From contig JACKOP010000005.1 of the NCBI GenBank assembly GCA_024234165.1, forward strand, positions 124,001 through 188,000: DNA of 64,000 nt, given 5' to 3'. The stretch is from Pseudomonadales bacterium (lineage in GTDB: Bacteria > Pseudomonadota > Gammaproteobacteria > Pseudomonadales > UBA5518). Of the stretch, positions 18,562 to 28,154 are shown in pieces. Each line of letters begins with the position of its first letter. Position 1 is the first letter of the stretch. Position numbers and translations under genes: made by a program. Below the pieces are notes generated by a model. The model had not been told where the DNA came from. It ran no database searches and saw only the letters and a program-made list of their open reading frames with translations.

Positions 18562-18636
18562 AGAGGCTATCGCAAAACCCCTTGAGCGTTCACATGATCT
18601 GCGCGTGGCGCCTCGTGATGTTTTGTGACAGCCTCT
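18562..18636. mobile_element. 75-bp MITE-like imperfect palindrome between the kinase-like gene and pip
   Basis: The two ends, AGAGGCTATCGCAAAAC (18562-18578) and GTTTTGTGACAGCCTCT (18620-18636), are inverted repeats of 17 bp with two mismatches, and similarity continues inwards with gaps to about 33 bp, so the element is almost all palindrome. No coding capacity. It abuts exactly the stop codon of the upstream gene (TGA at 18637-18639). This could be a miniature transposable element or the joined ends of a lost insertion sequence; as RNA it would fold into a long hairpin. The family is not identified. Confidence 0.55.
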
Positions 18637-19674
18637 TCAGGCGAGCAGAGCGGCGATATGCCGCGCCTGGGTTCGCAGACGCTGTCTTTCGATACGGCGA
18701 AACAAGCGGCTCGGCGGGTCGCGCTCCGCCAGCAACGCTCCCCAGCGGCGCATCACCTCGAGGAACTGGAACAGCAGGAAAGTCTGCTCATCGGGCGGCA
18801 GCAGCCGCTGGTCATAATGCGCCGTGAACGCCGACCAGTCGTCGTGCGCACAACCGCACACACCGAGCAGGCGCGCTCCCGCCGGCGCGTAGCGATGTGC
18901 AAACAGATAGACGAGCATGCGATTCACGTCGACGACCAACGGGCTGGCACGCCGTGCGAGGAAGTCGATTCCGTAAGCCCGCTCACCGGCAAGCAGCAGG
19001 TTGTACGGAGTGAAGTCGCCGTGCACCGCGCCGTGCGCAACCGCCACACCGCGCAATGAGTCGACACGCTGCACGAGCAGTGCGAAACAGGTGTCGAAAT
19101 CCCGTAGCCGCTGCCCGGCAGGAATGGCTGCGGCACGGTGTTCGACCCGCTGCAACGCAGCGTCCACATCGACCTGCTGCATCGCAATCGCGCCGCGCGA
19201 GTGAAACCACGCAAGCCAGCGTGCGCTGCGTGCGAGTACTGCCTCACGCGACAGGTGCAGGCGCGCCGGACCATAGAGCACGCGCTGCAGCTCCACGCCC
19301 TCTATCCACTCCATGAGCACGGCGGGGCGTGCCTCGAGCAGCGCAAACGGCGCCGCTACGCGCATGCTGCCGGCCTCGGCATGGTATCTGGCGAGTGCGG
19401 TATACGACCTGCGTGCATGACGCAGCGGAGCCTCGCGATCGAGGAACACCTTGACGGCAGCGTCGCACGGAAGCGCGGACGAGCGTATCCGGTAGATGCG
19501 CGCGCTGCGCCTGACACGCGGGCGCCCCAGCGCGACCCAATCGCCGGGCGCACCGGTCGTCCGGCAGTACTCGTCCATGACCTGGTGCAACAATGGATCC
19601 AAGCGATGCTCCTGCGGCCTCGCGTGGCCGGTGCAAGCCGGCAGCCGCAACGGCATCATTGTGCGTGCGCGCAC
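18637..19674 (-). CDS. Aminoglycoside-phosphotransferase-fold kinase-like protein of unknown substrate
   Basis: A protein of up to 345 residues. The APH/choline-kinase catalytic pattern is present: VHGDFTPYNLL (Brenner-type loop with catalytic Asp and Asn) and then GIDFLARR (metal-binding Asp in place of the usual DWE/DFG). The N-terminal lobe has AVKVFLDREAPLRHARR, with a probable ATP-binding Lys. The substrate cannot be told; housekeeping small-molecule or lipid kinases of this fold are common. The start is uncertain, since several Met codons exist in the first 35 residues. It is 30 bases downstream of typA on the same strand. Confidence 0.7.
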   Translation of the reverse strand: MRARTMMPLRLPACTGHARPQEHRLDPLLHQVMDEYCRTTGAPGDWVALGRPRVRRSARIYRIRSSALPCDAAVKVFLDREAPLRHARRSYTALARYHAEAGSMRVAAPFALLEARPAVLMEWIEGVELQRVLYGPARLHLSREAVLARSARWLAWFHSRGAIAMQQVDVDAALQRVEHRAAAIPAGQRLRDFDTCFALLVQRVDSLRGVAVAHGAVHGDFTPYNLLLAGERAYGIDFLARRASPLVVDVNRMLVYLFAHRYAPAGARLLGVCGCAHDDWSAFTAHYDQRLLPPDEQTFLLFQFLEVMRRWGALLAERDPPSRLFRRIERQRLRTQARHIAALLA

Positions 19675-19704
19675 CGCCGGCGCAAGCGCCGGCTGCGGGC
19701 TCGC

Positions 19705-21528
19705 TCAGACCGCTTCCCTGTGCCGCCCTGCACGCCGGCGGTCGACCTCCTTCAGCAGCTTCTTGCGCAGCCGCACGTTCTGCGGCGTGACCTCGACCAG
19801 TTCGTCGTCGTCGATGAAGTCCAGCGCCTGCTCGAGCGACATGCGGATCGGCGGCGTCAGCAGGATGTTCTCGTCGGAACCGGCAGCACGGATGTTGGTG
19901 AGCTGCTTGCCCTTGGTCGGGTTCACGGCGAGGTCGTTGTCGCGGCTGTGGATGCCGATCAGCTGGCCCTCGTAGACCTCGACGTTAGGCCCGATGAACA
20001 GCCGTCCGCGCTCCTGCAGGCTGAACAGCGCGTAGCCGAGCGCCTTGCCCGGGACCATCGAGACGAGCACGCCGTTCTGGCGCGCCGCGACCTCGCCGGC
20101 CTTCACCGGGCCGTAATGGTCGAAGATGCTGTTCAGCACGCCCGTGCCCGAGGTCATGGTCAGGAACTGGTTGCGAAAGCCGATGATCCCGCGCGAGGGA
20201 ATCATGTACTCGAGGCGCACGCGTCCCTTGCCGTCCGGCACCATGTCGCGCAGCTCGCCGCGGCGCTTGCCGATCTCTTCCATGATCGCGCCCTGGTGGG
20301 TCTCCTCGCAGTCGATCAGCAGCGACTCGTAAGGCTCCTGCTCGATGCCGTCGATCACGCGCCGGATCACTTCGGGACGCGAAACGCCCATCTCGTAACC
20401 CTCACGGCGCATCTTCTCGATCAGCACCGAGAGGTGCAGCTCGCCGCGCCCGGAGACAACGAAGCGGTCCGGCGTGCTGCCGTCCTGCACGCGCAGCGCC
20501 ACGTCGGACAGCAGCTCGCGCTCGAGGCGGTCACGGATGTTGCGGCTGGTCACGAACTGGCCTTCGCGGCCTGCGAACGGCGAGTCGTTGACCTGGAAGG
20601 TCATGCTCACGGTGGGCTGGTCGATGGTCAGCGCGGGCAGCGCCTCCGGCGTGGCCGGGTCGCACAGCGTCGAGGAGATCTTCAGGTTCTCGATGCCGGT
20701 GATGCTCACGATGTCGCCCGCCTCGCCCTCGGCGATCTCTGCCTTCTCGAGGCCCGTCTGGCCCAGCACCGCATTGATGCGGGCGTTGCGGCGTGTGCCA
20801 TCGGCCTCGATCACCGCCACCTGCATGCCCGGGCGCGCCACGCCACGCTTCACGCGGCCGATGCCGATCACGCCGACATAGCTCGAATAGTCGAGCGCGC
20901 AGATCTGCATCTGGAACGGCCCGTCGATGTCCGCCGGCGGCGGCGGCACCCGCTCGATGATCAGGTCGAGCAGCGGCGCCATGTCCTCGGCGAGCTGGTC
21001 GGGTTCCGGACCCGCCACGCCGTTCAGCGCCGAAGCGTAGATCACCGGGAAGTCGAGCTGCTCCTCGGTCGCACCCAGACGATCGAACAGATCGAACACC
21101 TGGTCCATCACCCAGTGCGGGCGCGCACCCGGACGATCGACCTTGTTCACGACGACGATCGGGTTGAGGCCGGCCTCGAAGGCCTTGCGCGTCACGAAGC
21201 GCGTCTGCGGCATCGGACCGTCAACCGCGTCGACCAGCAGCAGCACGCTGTCGACCATCGACAGGATGCGCTCCACCTCGCCACCGAAGTCGGCGTGTCC
21301 GGGTGTATCGACGATGTTGATCCGGTAGCCCTTCCAGTCGATCGCGGTATTCTTCGCGAGGATCGTGATGCCGCGCTCGCGTTCCTGATCGCCGGAGTCC
21401 ATGATGCGCTCCTTGCCGGCGTCGCGCCGTCCGAGGGTGCCGCATTGCTGGAACAGTCGGTCGACCAGCGTGGTCTTGCCATGATCGACGTGGGCGATGA
21501 TGGCGATATTGCGCAAGCGTTCCCGCAC
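19705..21528 (-). CDS. typA: Ribosome-associated translational GTPase TypA/BipA
   Basis: A 607-residue translational GTPase. G1 is AHVDHGKTTLVDRL, the switch region RGITILAKNTA, G3 DTPGHADF and G4 NKVDRPGA, followed by EF-G-like domains II, III and V and the BipA-specific C-terminal domain. It acts in 50S assembly and stress or low-temperature adaptation. GTG 21528 is preferred: it gives the usual opening (VRERLRNIAIIAHVDHG) and has GAGG eight bases upstream; the open frame extends 15 codons further without family similarity. Divergent from glnA, as in Pseudomonas and E. coli. Confidence 0.96.
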   Translation of the reverse strand: MRERLRNIAIIAHVDHGKTTLVDRLFQQCGTLGRRDAGKERIMDSGDQERERGITILAKNTAIDWKGYRINIVDTPGHADFGGEVERILSMVDSVLLLVDAVDGPMPQTRFVTRKAFEAGLNPIVVVNKVDRPGARPHWVMDQVFDLFDRLGATEEQLDFPVIYASALNGVAGPEPDQLAEDMAPLLDLIIERVPPPPADIDGPFQMQICALDYSSYVGVIGIGRVKRGVARPGMQVAVIEADGTRRNARINAVLGQTGLEKAEIAEGEAGDIVSITGIENLKISSTLCDPATPEALPALTIDQPTVSMTFQVNDSPFAGREGQFVTSRNIRDRLERELLSDVALRVQDGSTPDRFVVSGRGELHLSVLIEKMRREGYEMGVSRPEVIRRVIDGIEQEPYESLLIDCEETHQGAIMEEIGKRRGELRDMVPDGKGRVRLEYMIPSRGIIGFRNQFLTMTSGTGVLNSIFDHYGPVKAGEVAARQNGVLVSMVPGKALGYALFSLQERGRLFIGPNVEVYEGQLIGIHSRDNDLAVNPTKGKQLTNIRAAGSDENILLTPPIRMSLEQALDFIDDDELVEVTPQNVRLRKKLLKEVDRRRAGRHREAV

Positions 21529-21718
21529 TGGAGACCTCGACGGATGGAATGGCAAGGAAAAAGGGCCGCGCATTGTATCGCCAATCGCGCCAAGACGATG
21601 CGGTGATTAATGCCGACCGGGAACTGCGGTGGCACCCTGGCCGGCACCATGCACCCCAATTCATCCTCAAACTCAAACCCCGGGCGATGAGCCCACCGAG
21701 ATTCGTACGGAGGAAACC

Positions 21719-23125
21719 ATGTCGGAACAGACGCTGAGGCTGATCGAGGAAAACGAGGTGAAATGGATCGATCTGCGGTTCACCGACACCCGGGGCAAGG
21801 AGCAGCACCTCACGATTCCGGCCAGCGAGGCGAGCGAGGAATTCTTCGAGGAAGGCAAGATGTTCGACGGCAGCTCGATGGCGGGCTGGAAGGCGATCGA
21901 CGCCTCCGACATGATGCTGATGCCCGATGACAGCAGCGCGGTCCTCGACCCGTTCTTCGAAGAATCCACGCTGATCGTGCGCTGCAACATCCTGGAGCCC
22001 GACACCCGCCAGGCGTATAACCGCGACCCGCGTTCGATCGCGACGCGTGCCGAGGAGTACATGCGCGCGACCGGCATCGCCGACAGCGCGCTGTTCGGTC
22101 CGGAACCCGAATTCTTCGTGTTCGACGACGTGAAGTGGCATGCGGACATCAGCGGCGCGATGTACGCGATCCATTCGGAGGAAGCGGCGTGGGCGTCCAG
22201 GCAGAACCTGGACGGCGGCAACACCGGGCACCGCCCCGGCGTCAAGGGGGGCTACTTTCCGGTGCCACCGGTGGATTCGCTGCACGACCTGCGCGCCGCG
22301 ATGTGCCGCGCCATGGAAAAAATGGGCCTGCAGATCGAGGTGCATCACCACGAGGTAGGCACGGCAGGCCAGTGCGAGATCGGCGTCGGACCCGCCGCGA
22401 TCGTGCGCAAGGCCGACGAGGTGCAGATCCTCAAGTACTGCGTGCACAACGTCGCCCACGCCTACGGCAAGACCGCGACCTTCATGCCGAAGCCGCTGGT
22501 AGGTGACAATGGCTCGGGCATGCATGTGAACCTGTCGCTCGCCAAGGGCGGCAAGAACCTGATGGCCGGCGATGGCTACGGAGGCCTGAGCGAAACCGCG
22601 CTGTACATGATCGGCGGCATCATCAAGCACGCACGCGCGGTGAATGCGTTCACGAACCCCGGAACCAACTCCTACAAGCGCCTGGTGCCGGGCTACGAAG
22701 CACCGGTGATGCTGGCCTACTCGGCGCGCAATCGCTCGGCATCGATCCGCATCCCCGCAGTATCGAGCGCCAAGGCACGACGCATCGAAGTACGCTTCCC
22801 GGACCCGAGCGCGAACCCGTACCTGGCCTTTGCCGCACTGCTGATGGCAGCACTCGACGGCATCCAGAACAAGATCCACCCGGGCGATGCGCTCGACAAG
22901 AATCTCTACGATCTGCCGCCGGAAGAGGCCGCACAGGTACCGACCGTGGCGCACAGTCTCGAAATGGCGCTGGCGGCCCTGAACGCCGATCGTACGTTCC
23001 TGACGGCCGGCGGCGTATTCGACGACGACATGATCGATGCCTACCTCGAAGTGCGTCAGGAGGATGTCAATCGCCTGCGCATGACCACGCACCCGGTCGA
23101 GTTCGACATGTACTACAGCGTCTGA
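21719..23125 (+). CDS. glnA: Type I glutamine synthetase GlnA
   Basis: A 468-residue dodecameric enzyme that makes glutamine from glutamate, ammonia and ATP. FDGSSMAGWK, the NGSGMHVNLS ATP/glutamate motif, and the adenylylation loop KNLYDLPPEE with its target Tyr are present, so GlnE control is expected. ATG 21719 with GGAGG eight bases upstream fixes the start. The 190 bases between typA and glnA must hold both promoters; a sigma-54 site is expected there, but none is convincing. Confidence 0.97.
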   Translation: MSEQTLRLIEENEVKWIDLRFTDTRGKEQHLTIPASEASEEFFEEGKMFDGSSMAGWKAIDASDMMLMPDDSSAVLDPFFEESTLIVRCNILEPDTRQAYNRDPRSIATRAEEYMRATGIADSALFGPEPEFFVFDDVKWHADISGAMYAIHSEEAAWASRQNLDGGNTGHRPGVKGGYFPVPPVDSLHDLRAAMCRAMEKMGLQIEVHHHEVGTAGQCEIGVGPAAIVRKADEVQILKYCVHNVAHAYGKTATFMPKPLVGDNGSGMHVNLSLAKGGKNLMAGDGYGGLSETALYMIGGIIKHARAVNAFTNPGTNSYKRLVPGYEAPVMLAYSARNRSASIRIPAVSSAKARRIEVRFPDPSANPYLAFAALLMAALDGIQNKIHPGDALDKNLYDLPPEEAAQVPTVAHSLEMALAALNADRTFLTAGGVFDDDMIDAYLEVRQEDVNRLRMTTHPVEFDMYYSV

Positions 23126-23137
23126 CGGAGTCCCGCC

Positions 23138-23716
23138 ATGAACACCTGCCCCGCCGTCGTGCGACTGCTGCTGCTCGTGCTCGCGGCGGCGATCACCGTC
23201 CCCTCGTTTGGCGCCGACGGCGGCATCTATCGCAGCCGCGACGCCCAGGGCAACGTGATCTTCAGCGATCGCAAGGACGAGGCATCGGAACCGGTGCGGC
23301 TGCCACCGACCAACACCGTACCCGAAGTGTCAACGCCCGCGACGTCGCCAGACCCCGCCCGGGATCAGGATGTGCCGGCCACGCCTGCCTACGAAACACT
23401 CGCGATCACGGCCCCGCTCGACGGCGAGACGATCGTTCACCCGATCGGCTATGTCGCAGTCACCGTCGCCGTCGAACCGCCGCTGCAGGCGCGGCACAGC
23501 CTGCGCCTGCTGCTCGACGGCGAACCGGCCGGCATCCCGCAACACGGCTCGCTGGAGCTGAGCGGGCTCACGCGCGGGGAACACACACTGCACCTGCTCG
23601 TCGTCGATGATGACGGCGCCGTGGTGCAGGAATCCGCCGCCGTCACCGTGACCGTCGAGCGCCCGGGACGCCAGCCGGCAGCACGGCGTCGACCGGTTCG
23701 CCCGCCGAGCGATTGA
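23138..23716 (+). CDS. Exported DUF4124-domain protein
   Basis: A 192-residue protein with a clear signal peptide (VVRLLLLVLAAAITVPSFGA). The short DUF4124 domain follows (GGIYRSRDAQGNVIFSDRK), then a low-complexity Pro/Thr linker and a C-terminal Ig-like beta domain (about residues 85-175). DUF4124 proteins next to glnA are common in gammaproteobacteria; the function is unknown. The stop codon shares one base with the start of trmL. Confidence 0.82.
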   Translation: MNTCPAVVRLLLLVLAAAITVPSFGADGGIYRSRDAQGNVIFSDRKDEASEPVRLPPTNTVPEVSTPATSPDPARDQDVPATPAYETLAITAPLDGETIVHPIGYVAVTVAVEPPLQARHSLRLLLDGEPAGIPQHGSLELSGLTRGEHTLHLLVVDDDGAVVQESAAVTVTVERPGRQPAARRRPVRPPSD

Positions 23717-24180
23717 TGCTCGATGTAATCCTCTACCAGCCCGAGATTCCGCCAAACACCGGCAACGTGATCCGGCTGTGCGCGAACACCGGTTGCCGGC
23801 TCCATCTGATCGAACCGCTGGGTTTCACGCTCGACGATGCCCGCCTGCGCCGGGCCGGGCTGGATTACCACGAATGGGTCAGGCTGCGCACCTGGCAAAA
23901 CCTCGACGCCTGGCGCGACGCGCACCCGCAGAGCCGCCTGTTCGCGTGCAGCACGCGTGGCAGCACACGCTACGATCAGGCAGACATCGGTATGGATGAT
24001 GCGATTCTGTTCGGCCCCGAAACCCGCGGCCTGCCGCAGCATCTGCTCGACACGCTGGCACCGGAGCAGCTGCTACGCCTGCCGATGCGTCCCGGCAACC
24101 GCAGCCTGAACCTCTCGAACAGCGTCGCCGTGGTGGTATTCGAGGCATGGCGTCGCAACGGTTTCACCGGTAGCGACTGA
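23716..24180 (+). CDS. trmL: tRNA (cytidine/uridine-2'-O-)-methyltransferase TrmL
   Basis: A 154-residue SPOUT-class methyltransferase that modifies the wobble base of tRNA-Leu. It contains the N-terminal YQPEIPPNTGNVIRLCANTG motif (as two parts, YQPEIPPNTGN and VIRLCANTG), GPETRGLP, and the knot sequence MRPGNRSLNLSNSVAVV (RPGNRSLN, SNSVAVV). ATG 23716 overlaps the upstream stop by one base (TGATG); a TTG just before is also in frame. Confidence 0.95.
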   Translation: MLDVILYQPEIPPNTGNVIRLCANTGCRLHLIEPLGFTLDDARLRRAGLDYHEWVRLRTWQNLDAWRDAHPQSRLFACSTRGSTRYDQADIGMDDAILFGPETRGLPQHLLDTLAPEQLLRLPMRPGNRSLNLSNSVAVVVFEAWRRNGFTGSD

Positions 24181-24207
24181 AGGCTGCGACGCCAGTGCTC
24201 CGTCGGC

Positions 24208-24675
24208 TCAGTTGACCGCGGGTGCTGCGCCGCCCTGCTGCTCCTGCTCCTGCTGCATGAGTGCCTGCTGGTACAGCGCATCGAAGTTCACCGGTGCCAG
24301 CATGAGGGGAGGGAAGCTGCCGCGTACGACCAGGTTGTCGATCGCCTCGCGCGCGTACGGGAACAGGATGTTCGGGCACACCGTCGCCAGCACCTGGCGC
24401 AGTTGCGGCTCCGCAATGCCGTTGACGTAGAAGATGCCAGCCTGCTGCACCTCGGCGAGGAATGCCGTCTTTTCCTCGATCGCAGCCGTGATCGACAGCG
24501 TCAGTATCACTTCGAAATTGTTGTCGTCGATACGGGTCTGCTTCGTGTTCATCTCGAGGTTCACGCGCGGCTTCCACTGCTGGCGGAACACCTCATGGCC
24601 TTGCGGCGTCTCGAACGATACGTCCTTTATATAGATGCGCTGCAGCGCGAACTGCTGCTGGGCCTGTTCGGTCAT
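24208..24675 (-). CDS. secB: Protein-export chaperone SecB
   Basis: A 155-residue tetrameric chaperone that holds preproteins unfolded and delivers them to SecA. Family sequences include IYIKDVSFE near the start, the VCPNILFPYAREAI stretch and FPPLMLAPVNFDALY. The C-terminal Gln/Glu-rich tail is longer than usual. The start is the ATG encoding MTEQAQQQF. It belongs to a rhodanese-grx-secB unit on the minus strand, as in Pseudomonas. Confidence 0.97.
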   Translation of the reverse strand: MTEQAQQQFALQRIYIKDVSFETPQGHEVFRQQWKPRVNLEMNTKQTRIDDNNFEVILTLSITAAIEEKTAFLAEVQQAGIFYVNGIAEPQLRQVLATVCPNILFPYAREAIDNLVVRGSFPPLMLAPVNFDALYQQALMQQEQEQQGGAAPAVN

Positions 24676-24723
24676 CGACTCTTCCTCTCGGTGGTATGGT
24701 GCATCGTGCCTTTTCTTCACTCT

Positions 24724-24993
24724 TCATTCATCGCTGCGCGTTGCGGCAAGCAGCGGTTCGAGCAGTCCCTGGCGGTGCAGCTCGTCCATGTCGTCGAAAC
24801 CACCGATGTGGCGGTTGCCGACCCAGATCTGCGGAACCGTGCGCCGGCCGGCGCGCCGCTCCATCTCTGCGCGCAGCGCCGCATCCGCACCGACGTCGAT
24901 GTCTTCGTAGTCCACGCCAAGTCGCCCCAGCAGTTCGCGTGCGGCGATGCAGTACGGGCACGAGCGCGTCGTGTATATCGTCACATGAGCCAT
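24724..24993 (-). CDS. grxC: Glutaredoxin 3 (GrxC type)
   Basis: An 89-residue dithiol glutaredoxin with active site CPYC (Cys12 and Cys15), TVPQIWVGNRHIGG holding the cis-Pro, and GGFDDMDEL glutathione-binding loop. The start encoding MAHVTIYTTRSC gives the family length. It is four bases downstream of the rhodanese gene and 48 bases upstream of secB. Confidence 0.95.
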   Translation of the reverse strand: MAHVTIYTTRSCPYCIAARELLGRLGVDYEDIDVGADAALRAEMERRAGRRTVPQIWVGNRHIGGFDDMDELHRQGLLEPLLAATRSDE

Positions 24994-24997
24994 ATGT

Positions 24998-25414
24998 TCA
25001 GGACCGCACCAGTGGCAATTGCTGGTTCTGCCACTCGGTGATGCCGCCACCGAGCTTGAATACCCTGCCAAAACCGCTCTGCCTCAATGCCTTCGACGCG
25101 TCGGTCGCCGACTGCCCGTACTTGCAGACCAGCACGAGCGGCTTGTCACGATGGCATTCGAGTTCGGCGATGCGCTCGGCGAACTTCGCCGCCGGCACGC
25201 TGATGCTGTCGACGATATGCCCCTGGCGAAAGTCTGCGGTCTCGCGCAGATCGACCACCACGCCTTCGTGCTGATTGACCAGCATGGTCAGTTGCGCCGG
25301 GGAAATGCTCGGGCCACCCCGACGCCGCTCATGGTTCATGAGCAGGAACATCAGCAGGATGACCAGGGTAAACAGATACCAGCGGGCGCCGACGAATTCG
25401 ATGAACAGTTCCAT
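24998..25414 (-). CDS. Membrane-anchored rhodanese-domain protein (YibN-like)
   Basis: A 138-residue protein with an N-terminal membrane helix (WYLFTLVILLMFLLM) and a single rhodanese domain. The active-site loop is CKYGQSA with the catalytic Cys present, so sulfurtransferase activity is possible. The start is the ATG encoding MELFIEFVG. First gene of the minus-strand rhodanese-grxC-secB unit, the same order as yibN-grxC-secB in E. coli. It faces the ctpA gene divergently. Confidence 0.9.
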   Translation of the reverse strand: MELFIEFVGARWYLFTLVILLMFLLMNHERRRGGPSISPAQLTMLVNQHEGVVVDLRETADFRQGHIVDSISVPAAKFAERIAELECHRDKPLVLVCKYGQSATDASKALRQSGFGRVFKLGGGITEWQNQQLPLVRS

Positions 25415-25602
25415 GGAGACCCCGGCGAAGTGCGCTCCGTCGTGCGAAACGCCCCGTAAACGAAGCGCCGAAGTATACACGCCGACCCCATGCCGACCAA
25501 GCGCGAGCGTGCGGCCCGGCACCTATGGTGCCCCGTGCGCGCTTGATGCAAACTGCCGGGCACAACGCCATCACCTGCCCTCGTTGCAGTACCTCACGCA
25601 CC

Positions 25603-27021
25603 ATGAAGCATCCCGTACTCGCCTGGCAGCACCGCCTCCTGCCCGCCGTGCTGCTCGGCTTTGGCCTCGCGCTCGGCAGCGCCGTCAGCAACGCGCAGCT
25701 CGATGACGCCGATTCCACCGCCGATGAACCACAGCAGAGCGGCGAGCTGCCGCTCACGGAACTGCGCGTGTTCGTCGACGTGTTCGAGCAGATCCGCAAG
25801 TCCTACGTCGAAGAGGTGGACGACCGCACGCTGCTGGAGAACGCCATCAAGGGCATGCTGAACGGGCTCGACCCGCACTCGGCGTACCTCGACGAGCAAG
25901 CGTTCGAGGACCTGCGCGAGACCACGACCGGCGAATTCGGCGGTGTCGGGCTCGAAGTCGCCGGTGACGAAACCGGCTTCGTGCGCGTGATCACCCCGAT
26001 CGACGACACCCCGGCACAGGCAGCAGGAATCGAGAGTGGTGACCTGATCGTCGAGATCGACGGCAAGAGCGTGAAGGGAATCGGCATCAACGAGGCGATC
26101 ACGAAGATGCGGGGAGCCAAAGGCTCGAAAATCGCACTGACGCTGATGCGCGAAGGTCGCAGCGCCCCGCTCACGGTCACGCTGACGCGCGACCTGATCC
26201 GCGTGCAGAGCGTGCGCGGACGCTTTCTCGAACCCGGCTTTGCCTATCTGCGCATCGCGCAGTTCCAGAACGAGACCGGCGCCGATCTGCACGCGACGAT
26301 CACGCGCCTGAAGAAGGAAGGCGTGGTGCGTGGCGCCATCCTGGACCTGCGCAACAATCCGGGTGGTGTGCTGCAGTCCTCGGTCGAAGTCGCCGACGCG
26401 TTCCTCGACGACGGCCTCATCGTCTATACGGAAGGCCGTGTCGACAACGCCCGTTCGCGTTTCAGCGCCAGCCCCGGTGACGACCTCGACGGGACCCCCC
26501 TCGTCGTGCTGATCAACGGCGGCTCTGCATCGGCCTCGGAGATCGTCGCCGGAGCGCTGCAGGACCAGCACCGCGCGATCATCGTCGGCACCGACAGCTT
26601 CGGCAAGGGATCGGTACAGACCGTACTGCCGCTCAGCGAGAAACGTGCGATCAAACTGACCACGGCGCGCTACTTCACGCCGTCCGGACGTTCGATCCAG
26701 GCACAGGGAATCACTCCCGATATCGTCGTCGAGCGAGCCCAGGTCACCGCGATTGCGGCTGCACCGCGCGTCAGCGAGGCCGACCTGGCGCGCCACCTGC
26801 GCAACGGCAACGGCAAGGAGGACAAGGGGCGCAGCGCGCGTGCCAGCGACCCCGCCGTCAGCGATCTGCGCGCGCAGGACAACCAGCTCTACGAGGCGCT
26901 GCACCTGCTGAAAGGCATCGTGCTCTCGCGCGGCGCACGTGACTCGGCGGCGAGAGAGCAGTCACGCGCGACCGGTTCGTCATCGCACGACCAATATGGA
27001 TCACGAATCCCTGCCGGATGA
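25603..27021 (+). CDS. ctpA: C-terminal processing periplasmic protease, S41 family (CtpA/Prc-like)
   Basis: A 472-residue exported serine protease. It has a signal peptide (LLPAVLLGFGLALGSAVSNA), a PDZ domain at about residues 90-175 (FGGVGLEVAG...), and the S41 core with GGSASASEIV (nucleophilic Ser) and FGKGSVQTV (catalytic Lys). The tail after residue 400 is charged and of low complexity. The ATG encoding MKHPVLAW is preferred; the frame is open for 26 codons upstream without a signal-like start. It cleaves envelope proteins from their C-termini. Confidence 0.93.
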   Translation: MKHPVLAWQHRLLPAVLLGFGLALGSAVSNAQLDDADSTADEPQQSGELPLTELRVFVDVFEQIRKSYVEEVDDRTLLENAIKGMLNGLDPHSAYLDEQAFEDLRETTTGEFGGVGLEVAGDETGFVRVITPIDDTPAQAAGIESGDLIVEIDGKSVKGIGINEAITKMRGAKGSKIALTLMREGRSAPLTVTLTRDLIRVQSVRGRFLEPGFAYLRIAQFQNETGADLHATITRLKKEGVVRGAILDLRNNPGGVLQSSVEVADAFLDDGLIVYTEGRVDNARSRFSASPGDDLDGTPLVVLINGGSASASEIVAGALQDQHRAIIVGTDSFGKGSVQTVLPLSEKRAIKLTTARYFTPSGRSIQAQGITPDIVVERAQVTAIAAAPRVSEADLARHLRNGNGKEDKGRSARASDPAVSDLRAQDNQLYEALHLLKGIVLSRGARDSAAREQSRATGSSSHDQYGSRIPAG

Positions 27022-27117
27022 TTGACACGACTCGAAAGTTCGTGCGAACGTGACCTCCAGAATCGGAGCGCATCGCGAAAGACCAGGATCAGAAACGCGC
27101 TCGCAGATCGGTTACGG

Positions 27118-27369
27118 ATGCAAGGCATGGACACGAATCGCAATGGCGAGTCCGGAACGGTACCCATTCGTACCGACAGGTTCTTCGCCGTCAACAGCGC
27201 CTGGTACTTCGCAACGCGCGAAGGCGCCTCGATCGGTCCTTTCGAAACCAAGCACGAGGCTGTCGGGGGGTTGCAGGACTTCCTCGATTTCATCCAGCTC
27301 GCCGAACCGCAGGTGCTGTCCACGTTCTACGCGTCGCTGCACTCCGCTGCCAGCAGACGCGCGCACTAG
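27118..27369 (+). CDS. Small DUF6316-type protein
   Basis: An 83-residue protein; start at ATG 27118 or ATG 27127. The core, RFFAVNSAWYFATREG followed by GPFETKHEAVGGL, resembles small gammaproteobacterial proteins of the DUF6316 type, which have no known function. It lies between ctpA and the convergent hisF. The open frame continues upstream to the ctpA stop, but that part is Arg-rich and unlike the family. Confidence 0.7.
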   Translation: MQGMDTNRNGESGTVPIRTDRFFAVNSAWYFATREGASIGPFETKHEAVGGLQDFLDFIQLAEPQVLSTFYASLHSAASRRAH

Positions 27370-27379
27370 CGGCAACGCA

Positions 27380-28153
<774 letters not shown>

Positions 28154-28154
28154 C

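Noticed and set aside
19138..21606. 822-codon open frame on the plus strand opposite typA and the kinase-like gene
   Set aside because: Its length comes only from the high GC content and codon bias of typA on the other strand. The translation is a run of His, Arg, Asp and Gln without any domain.
21529..21718. Possible sigma-54 promoter for glnA (TGGCAC followed by CCGGC)
   Set aside because: Only the -24 half (TGGCAC) fits; the -12 part should be TTGC but is CCGGC, and no clear NtrC palindrome was found. Regulation by NtrC is likely from general knowledge but not shown here.
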